A stretch of 6,021 nt of DNA. It comes from an uncultured Atopobiaceae bacterium. Its GTDB lineage: Bacteria > Actinomycetota > Coriobacteriia > Coriobacteriales > Atopobiaceae. Shown here piece after piece: positions 1 through 4,060 of the stretch. Positions within the stretch are counted from its first letter, which is position 1. Every line of letters starts with the position of its first letter. Below the pieces are notes generated by a model, which searched no databases, was not told where the DNA came from, and saw only the letters and a program-made list of their open reading frames with translations. The stretch spans positions 1 through 6,021 of the forward strand of contig CALUJT010000145.1 in assembly GCA_944321005.1 (NCBI GenBank), read 5' to 3'. Position numbers and translations under genes: made by a program.

Positions 1-1012
1 GGACCTCGCCCGCTGCCTCGGCGGCGGGCTCAGGCCCTCTGACGTGATACTCACCTCCGGCGGCACCGAGTCCAACAACCTCGCCGTCATCGGGATCGCG
101 GAGGGCGCCCGCGCCCGGAGCTCCCGCCGCTCCACCGTGGTGCTCTCCGCCATCGAGCACGACTCCGTCCTCGACCTCGCGCCCGCCCTCAGGGGGCGCG
201 GCTTCGAGGTGAGGCTCGCGCGGCCCGACGCCGCCGGCGTGGTGCGCCCCGAGGAGCTCGAGTCTCTTCTCGACGACACGTGCGCCCTCGTCTCGGTGAT
301 GTACGCCAACAACGAGACCGGCGCCGTCCAGCCCGTGCCCGAGCTCGCGCGAGCCGCGCACCGCGCGGGCGCCCTCTTCCACACGGACGCCGTCCAGGCC
401 TTCGGGCACGTCCCGCTCGACCTCGCGGACGTGGACGCCGCGAGCGTGGCCGCGCACACGCTGGGCGGCCCCGTGGGCGTGGGCGCGCTCGCCGTGCGCG
501 GACGCGTGCCGGTGCGCCCCCTCGCGCTGGGCGGCGGGCAGGAGCGCGGGCTCAGGGCGGGGACCCAGGACGTCCGCGGCGCGCTGGCCTTCGCCGCCGT
601 CGCGCGCGCCCTCTGCGCCGGGCTCGAGCCCACGCGCGCCGAGGTGTCTGACCGAGCGCGCGCGCTCCTCGCGCGCGTCAGCGCCCCGGGCTCGGGCGTC
701 GCGCCCACGCTCGCGGACGACGCCGCGGACAGGCTCCCCGGCATCGTGAGCCTGCTCGTCGACGGCCTAGACTCCGAGACGCTCGTGCTCGCGCTCGACC
801 AGGAGGGCTTCGAGGTGTCGGCGGCCTCCGCCTGCTCCTCCGGCTCCCTCGACGCGAGCCACGTGCTCACCGCCATGGGGATACCGCGTGACAGGGCGCT
901 CGGGTCGCTGCGCGTCTCGTTCGACGAGCGCGTGCCGCGGGCCGACCTCGACCGCTTTGCCGACGCGCTACTTAGGATCGTCGCCGACCGCGCGGGTGCG
1001 CGACGGCGCTGA
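1..1012 (+). CDS. Cysteine desulfurase-family PLP-fold protein, 5' truncated, catalytic lysine replaced by threonine
   Basis: The family (IscS/NifS, class V aminotransferase fold) takes sulfur from L-cysteine for Fe-S clusters and thiolated tRNA. The frame is open from base 2, so the gene begins outside the window; 336 residues are visible of a usual 380-400, and the GTG at 44 is internal. Visible family motifs are SGGTESNN (56-79), the PLP-stacking His in IEHDSVL (158-160), NNETG (308-322), DAVQ (386-397), GGGQERGLRAGT, and the mobile-loop Cys in SAASACSSGS (833-835). The PLP Schiff-base Lys, expected in an SAHKxxGPxG motif, is Thr here: AHTLGGPVG, codon ACG at 458-460. Near the end, SFD replaces the common SLG/SFG. 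The frame is intact and codon use matches its neighbours, so this is not an obvious decayed gene. No IscU/SufU-like scaffold or mnmA is visible. Family membership is secure; desulfurase activity is doubtful. It leads the run into the zinc-ribbon gene and coaBC. Confidence 0.92.
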   Translation, partial: DLARCLGGGLRPSDVILTSGGTESNNLAVIGIAEGARARSSRRSTVVLSAIEHDSVLDLAPALRGRGFEVRLARPDAAGVVRPEELESLLDDTCALVSVMYANNETGAVQPVPELARAAHRAGALFHTDAVQAFGHVPLDLADVDAASVAAHTLGGPVGVGALAVRGRVPVRPLALGGGQERGLRAGTQDVRGALAFAAVARALCAGLEPTRAEVSDRARALLARVSAPGSGVAPTLADDAADRLPGIVSLLVDGLDSETLVLALDQEGFEVSAASACSSGSLDASHVLTAMGIPRDRALGSLRVSFDERVPRADLDRFADALLRIVADRAGARRR

Positions 1013-1013
1013 C

Positions 1014-1018
1014 AGGAG
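1014..1018 (+). promoter_or_regulatory. Ribosome binding site of the zinc-ribbon gene
   Basis: AGGAG lies 9 nt upstream of the ATG at 1028, within the 15-nt gap after the desulfurase stop. It fixes the ATG as the start. No room is left for a promoter in the gap itself, which supports co-transcription. Confidence 0.8.
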
Positions 1019-1027
1019 ACAAGAGAC

Positions 1028-1753
1028 ATGACAGAAGCCACCGCCCTCCTTTCCCTGCAGGACCTGGACATCCGCCTGCTCAAGTGCGCCTCCACCCTCG
1101 CCGCCATGCCGCAGCGGGCGCGCCTCAGGACCATCGACCTCGCCCGCAAGAAGGTGTCCTCCGAGCTCACGCGCATCGTGGGCCAGCGCAAGGACGCCGA
1201 GCTCGAGATCGCCGACATCCGCGAGAACCTCGCGCACTACCACGCCAAGACCGCCGAGGTCCAGGCCGCGGCGGACGAGGGCCAGCACACCCACCGCGAG
1301 ATCCGCGACTTCGAGCAGCAGCTGACCTCACTCGCCAAGCGCATCGAGAAGTGCGAGTTCGCCCTCGGTCCCGCGCAGGAGCGCCTCGGGCGCCTCGCCC
1401 GCGCGGAGCGCAACGCCCGCCTCACGGCCGAGCGCCTCGACTCCGAGCGCGACGCTACCCAGGCCTTGCTCGACGCCGACTCCAAGTCCCTCCGCGCGGA
1501 GATCATCGACCTCACGCACCGGCGCGAGCGCGCGGCCGCGCAGGTCTCCGAGGCGCACCTCGCCGCCTACGAGGTCGCCCGCAAGCGCTTCAAGGGCCTC
1601 GCCGTGGAGCGCCTGACGGGCAACGTGCCCTCCGTGTGCCGCGTGAGGCTCCAGCCGAGCTCCTTCCACGACCTCGCCCACGGGGACGAGATCACGGAGT
1701 GCCCGTACTGCCACCGCATCCTCATCACGTCCGAGGAGGTCGAGGGGGAGTGA
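1028..1753 (+). CDS. Coiled-coil protein with C-terminal C4-type zinc ribbon (zf-RING_7 / DUF164 type)
   Basis: This 241-residue protein has no assigned function in actinobacteria. A Helicobacter relative, HP0958, has been linked to RpoN stability and flagellar mRNA, but nothing here suggests that role. Residues about 5-190 are almost continuous charged helix rich in Glu, Arg, Ala and Leu, with the heptad character of a long coiled coil. The tail carries the ribbon signature: NVPSVCRVRL, then HGDEITECPYCHRIL. The family normally has two CxxC pairs. Here the second is intact (C225, C228), but the first is PxxC (Pro201, Cys204), so only three Cys ligands are visible; His229 or another residue might complete the site. 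Length is normal for the family. The stop overlaps the coaBC GTG start by 4 nt, so the two are probably translationally coupled. It is cytosolic, with no signal peptide or membrane segment. Confidence is high for family, low for role. Confidence 0.9.
   Translation: MTEATALLSLQDLDIRLLKCASTLAAMPQRARLRTIDLARKKVSSELTRIVGQRKDAELEIADIRENLAHYHAKTAEVQAAADEGQHTHREIRDFEQQLTSLAKRIEKCEFALGPAQERLGRLARAERNARLTAERLDSERDATQALLDADSKSLRAEIIDLTHRRERAAAQVSEAHLAAYEVARKRFKGLAVERLTGNVPSVCRVRLQPSSFHDLAHGDEITECPYCHRILITSEEVEGE
1734..1739 (+). promoter_or_regulatory. Ribosome binding site that selects the GTG start of coaBC
   Basis: AGGAGG lies inside the end of the zinc-ribbon gene, 10 nt before the GTG at 1750. This GTG shares GTGA with the upstream stop. 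It gives a CoaBC of normal length, while the open frame further upstream (from 1084) is only out-of-frame translation of the previous gene. Confidence 0.8.
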
Positions 1754-2985
1754 CCGAGAAGAACGAGCGTGCCGCGCACGTCCTTCTCGCCGTGTGCGGG
1801 GGCATCGCCGCCTACAAGGCCTGCGAGGTCCTGCGCGGCCTCCAGAAGGCCGGCTGCGACGTGCGCGTGACCATGACCGAGGACGCCACGCGCTTCGTGG
1901 GTGCGACGACCTTCGAGGCGCTCTCCGGCGCACCCGTTGCCACGTCCCTCTACGGGCACCCCGGCACGCCCATCCCGCACGTCGAGCTCGCGCGCTGGGC
2001 GGACGCCGCCGTGGTGGTCCCCGCCACCGCAAACGTCCTGGCCAAGATGGCGCACGGCATCGCCGACGACTGCCTCTCGACCACGCTCCTTGCCTGCTGG
2101 GGCTGCTGCCCCGTGCTGGTGGCCCCCGGCATGAACGTGCACATGTGGCAGAGCCCCGCGACCCTTGCCAACGTGGCGACGCTCTGCGAGCGCGGCGTCT
2201 GGGTGATAGGCCCGGACTCCGGTCACCTCGCCTGCGGCGAGGACGACACGGGCAAGCTCGCGGCCGTGGACGAGATCGTGGCCGTGACCGTTGCCGCCCT
2301 GCACCGGGACTTCCGCGAGCGGCCCCTGGTCCACGACCTCGCCGGCCGCGAGATCGTGATCACCGCCGGCCCCACGCACGAGGCCATCGACCCCGTGCGC
2401 TACATCGCCAACGCCTCCACCGGCAAGATGGGCTTTGCCCTCGCGCAGGTGGCGCGCGCCCGCGGTGCGATCGTGCGCCTCGTGGCGGGCCCGTGCTCGC
2501 TGGCCACGCCGTCCGGCACGCTGCGGACGGACGTGACCTCCGCGGCGGAGATGCACCTCGTGGCGACCAGGGCCTTCGAGCACGCCGACGCCGCGATCTG
2601 CTGTGCCGCCGTGGCAGACTACACGCCCGTCGCGCCCGCGGACCACAAGCTCAAGAAGGCCGCGGAGCACCTTGACGCCATCGAGCTCACGGAGACGAAG
2701 GACATCCTCGCGGACCTCTGCGCTCGAAAGGGGGAGCGCGTGGTCGTGGGCTTTGCCGCCGAGACGAACGACCTTCTCGCCCACGCCTCGGAGAAGCTCC
2801 GTCGCAAGGGCGCCGACCTCATCGTGGCCAACGACGTGAGCCGCCCCGAGTCCACCTTCGGCGCGGACACCAACCGCGTGGCACTGGTGAGCGCGGGCGG
2901 CGTCGAGCAGCTCGAGACCCTGCCGCTGCCCGCCGTTGCCGACGCGATCCTCGACCGCGTGGCCGCGCTGCTGCCGCAGGAGTGA
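1750..2985 (+). CDS. coaBC: CoaBC: phosphopantothenoylcysteine decarboxylase / phosphopantothenate-cysteine ligase
   Basis: This bifunctional cytosolic enzyme joins cysteine to 4'-phosphopantothenate (CoaB, CTP-dependent) and decarboxylates the product to 4'-phosphopantetheine (CoaC, FMN-dependent), two central steps of CoA synthesis. The 411 residues match the usual 400 or so. The N-terminal CoaC part (about 9-185) shows AVCGGIAAYKA, the catalytic His77 in PHVELARWAD, PATAN (91-95), PGMN (126-129) and the active-site Cys162 in LACGEDDTGKLA. The C-terminal CoaB part (about 198-410) shows GPTHEAIDPVR (from 207), Asn221 in ANASTGKMG, the lysine cluster HKLKK (K300, K302, K303), GFAAET (from 334) and VANDV. 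One oddity is the substrate-clamp stretch after Cys162: many relatives have CGxxGxGR, but here it is CGEDDTGK, with Asp for a common Gly and Lys for Arg. The GTG start overlaps the upstream stop by 4 nt. Both domains appear catalytically complete. Confidence 0.97.
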   Translation: MTEKNERAAHVLLAVCGGIAAYKACEVLRGLQKAGCDVRVTMTEDATRFVGATTFEALSGAPVATSLYGHPGTPIPHVELARWADAAVVVPATANVLAKMAHGIADDCLSTTLLACWGCCPVLVAPGMNVHMWQSPATLANVATLCERGVWVIGPDSGHLACGEDDTGKLAAVDEIVAVTVAALHRDFRERPLVHDLAGREIVITAGPTHEAIDPVRYIANASTGKMGFALAQVARARGAIVRLVAGPCSLATPSGTLRTDVTSAAEMHLVATRAFEHADAAICCAAVADYTPVAPADHKLKKAAEHLDAIELTETKDILADLCARKGERVVVGFAAETNDLLAHASEKLRRKGADLIVANDVSRPESTFGADTNRVALVSAGGVEQLETLPLPAVADAILDRVAALLPQE

Positions 2986-3001
2986 CGGCCCCAGAGCCGT
3001 C
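2984..3001 (+). terminator. Small hairpin at the coaBC stop, weak terminator candidate
   Basis: The arms gacggc (2984-2989) and gccgtc (2996-3001) pair perfectly around a 6-nt loop and include the last bases of the coaBC stop codon. No T-tract follows, so it would be at best a tail-less terminator or an mRNA 3' end protector. Six base pairs could be chance in such GC-rich DNA. Confidence 0.3.
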
Positions 3002-3012
3002 GACCGCTGGCG

Positions 3013-3025
3013 CAAACGTGACAGG
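3013..3025 (+). repeat. Third, imperfect copy of the inverted-repeat end motif
   Basis: The 13 bases caaacgtgacagg match the outer 13 bases of the left repeat arm, caaacgttgcagg (3042-3054), at 11 positions. It has the same orientation and starts 29 bp upstream. It may be a further half-site for whatever recognises the arm, or a remnant of an earlier element end. It could also be coincidence. Confidence 0.35.
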
Positions 3026-3048
3026 CCTCCGACCCGAGCGTCAAACGT

Positions 3049-3080
3049 TGCAGGTAGTGGTACGTACCACGTGTTCTGCA
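3049..3080. repeat. Imperfect 32-bp palindrome overlapping the left arm
   Basis: The centre gtggtacgtaccac (3057-3070) is a perfect 14-bp palindrome. Outside it, tgcag (3049-3053) pairs with ctgca (3076-3080) after an asymmetric internal gap. As DNA this resembles a binding site for a dimeric regulator; as RNA it forms a local hairpin that competes with the long-range pairing of the 17-bp arms. Confidence 0.55.
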
Positions 3081-3085
3081 CCAAG

Positions 3086-3113
3086 TTCTTATCGCTAGGT
3101 TTTGGAATATTTT
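3086..3113 (+). promoter_or_regulatory. Possible sigma-70-type promoter for nfo-uup
   Basis: TTCTTA (3086-3091) and TATTTT (3108-3113) stand 16 bp apart in the only AT-rich patch of the window, upstream of nfo. The fit to TTGACA/TATAAT is modest (3/6 and 4/6). Position is the main argument: the 220-nt spacer is the only intergenic space in front of nfo. If it is a promoter, it lies between the two inverted-repeat arms. Confidence 0.25.
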
Positions 3114-3194
3114 TTCGAGTAAGACTACCTGCAACGTTTGGGGGGCGGGTACCGAGAAGAACGTGCCGCCCGGGCCCCTCGCCCGACGCGGCCC

Positions 3195-3200
3195 AAGGAG
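3195..3200 (+). promoter_or_regulatory. Ribosome binding site of nfo
   Basis: AAGGAG lies 5 nt before the ATG at 3206 and fixes that start, although the reading frame stays open far upstream through the intergenic spacer and into the end of coaBC. The choice is supported by the first metal-binding His falling at residue 69, as in E. coli Nfo. Confidence 0.8.
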
Positions 3201-3205
3201 AAGCG

Positions 3206-4060
3206 ATGACCGAGCTCAAGATAGGCTGCCACCTCTCGACCTCGAGCGGCTACACCGCCATGGCGGAAGACGCCGTCTCCATAGGCGCCACCACGTTCGC
3301 GTTCTTCACGCGCAACCCGCGCGGCGGCAACGCCCGCGCGCTCGACGAGGACGACCTCTCCGCGTTTCTCGCCACGCTGGGAGAGCGCGGCATCGGCCCG
3401 CTCGTCGCGCACGCGCCCTACACCTACAACCTCTGCTCCGCCAAGCCCGAGACCGTGGAGTTCGCGCGCCACGCGATGCGCGAGGACCTGGGGCGTATGG
3501 AGCGCATGCCCGGGCACCTGTACAACTTCCACCCCGGCAGCCACGTCAAGCAGGGCGCGGACGAGGGGATCCGCCTCATCTGCGAGGGCCTGAACGAGGT
3601 GCTCGAGCCCGGGCAGGAGACGACCGTCCTGCTGGAGACCATGGCCGGCAAGGGCACCGAGGTCGGGCGCAGCTTCGAGGAGCTCGCGCGCATCATCGAG
3701 GGCGTCGAGCACGACGAGCTGCTGGGCGTGTGCCTGGACACCTGCCACGTGGCGGACGCGGGCTACGACATCGTCCACGACCTCGACGGAGTGCTCGACG
3801 AGTTTGACCGCGTGATCGGTCTCGACCGCCTGCGTGCGCTCCACCTCAACGACTCCAAGAGCCCTCTCGGCAGCCACAAGGACCGCCACGAGAGGATCGG
3901 CGCCGGCACGCTGGGCCTCGAGACCTTTCGCGCCGTGGTGACCAACCCGCGCCTGGCCGGGCTCCCCATGGTGCTGGAGACCCCGCAAGCGGGTCTTGAC
4001 GGCTGGGCCGCGGAGATCGCGCTTCTGCGCGGAATCGCATCTGGGGAGGCGATCGAGTAA
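3206..4060 (+). CDS. nfo: Deoxyribonuclease IV (endonuclease IV, AP endonuclease)
   Basis: The enzyme cuts the DNA backbone 5' of abasic sites and trims blocked 3' ends in base-excision repair, using three zinc ions in a TIM-barrel fold. The 284 residues match the usual 280 or so. All nine expected metal ligands are in place: His69 (AHAPYTYN), His109 (NFHPGSH), Glu144 (LLETMAGKG), Asp178 and His181 (CLDTCHVADAGYD), His213 (HLNDSK), Asp226 and His228 (HKDRHERIGAG), and Glu258 (LETP). The enzyme should therefore be active. The start is the ATG at 3206 with AAGGAG 5 nt upstream. A 220-nt spacer carrying the inverted-repeat element separates it from coaBC, so it may have its own promoter there. 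The stop TAA shares its last A with the ATG of the next gene, implying coupled translation with the Uup-type ATPase. No LexA-like box was recognised upstream. Confidence 0.98.
   Translation: MTELKIGCHLSTSSGYTAMAEDAVSIGATTFAFFTRNPRGGNARALDEDDLSAFLATLGERGIGPLVAHAPYTYNLCSAKPETVEFARHAMREDLGRMERMPGHLYNFHPGSHVKQGADEGIRLICEGLNEVLEPGQETTVLLETMAGKGTEVGRSFEELARIIEGVEHDELLGVCLDTCHVADAGYDIVHDLDGVLDEFDRVIGLDRLRALHLNDSKSPLGSHKDRHERIGAGTLGLETFRAVVTNPRLAGLPMVLETPQAGLDGWAAEIALLRGIASGEAIE
4043..4049 (+). promoter_or_regulatory. Ribosome binding site of the ABC-F gene
   Basis: GGGGAGG near the 3' end of nfo lies 10 nt before the ATG at 4060. The ATG overlaps the nfo TAA as TAATG. This fixes the start and allows reinitiation by ribosomes finishing nfo. 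Confidence 0.8.

Larger units (their letters stand above)
3042..3140. repeat. 99-bp AT-rich element bounded by perfect 17-bp inverted repeats
   Basis: The left arm caaacgttgcaggtagt (3042-3058) and right arm actacctgcaacgtttg (3124-3140) are exact reverse complements separated by 65 bp. The interior, especially 3071-3130, is about 38% GC against about 70% for the surroundings, so it looks foreign or constrained by function. It contains a 14-bp perfect palindrome (3057-3070), a CACGTG (3068-3073) and a T6 run (3110-3115). There is no convincing coding region and no transposase. I see no clean target-site duplication directly beside the arms. Candidate identities are a small non-autonomous mobile element (MITE-like), a dispersed intergenic repeat, a structured RNA, or a two-site operator upstream of nfo. 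The inverted repeat itself is certain; its nature is not. Confidence 0.8.

Noticed and set aside
44..46. GTG at 44 as the true start of the desulfurase-family gene
   Set aside because: The same frame is open and reads family-like sequence back to base 2. A start at 44 would leave only four residues before SGGTESNN, removing the N-terminal part of the fold.
3026..3160. A target-site duplication around the 99-bp element
   Set aside because: Both flanks contain ccgag, but at different distances from the arms and not directly beside them. I do not count it as a duplication.
1753..3163. A 13-base direct repeat, accgagaagaacg, at 1753-1765 (start of coaBC) and 3151-3163 (nfo leader)
   Set aside because: A shared 13-mer is not far from chance expectation in 6 kb of biased sequence, and the flanks differ, so duplication is not supported.
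2936..3205. An N-terminal extension of nfo through the open upstream frame
   Set aside because: AAGGAG sits 5 nt before the ATG at 3206, and that start places the first metal-binding His at residue 69 as in E. coli. The upstream frame overlaps the end of coaBC and the AT-rich repeat.
1567..3219. A 550-codon open frame on the minus strand across coaBC and the spacer
   Set aside because: It is a mirror of coaBC coding bias. It passes through the intergenic element only because that stretch happens to lack a stop in this frame, and no family motifs are present.
3125..3988. A 287-codon minus-strand frame opposite nfo
   Set aside because: All nine metal ligands of endonuclease IV are encoded on the plus strand here. 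The minus translation is compositionally biased and motif-free.
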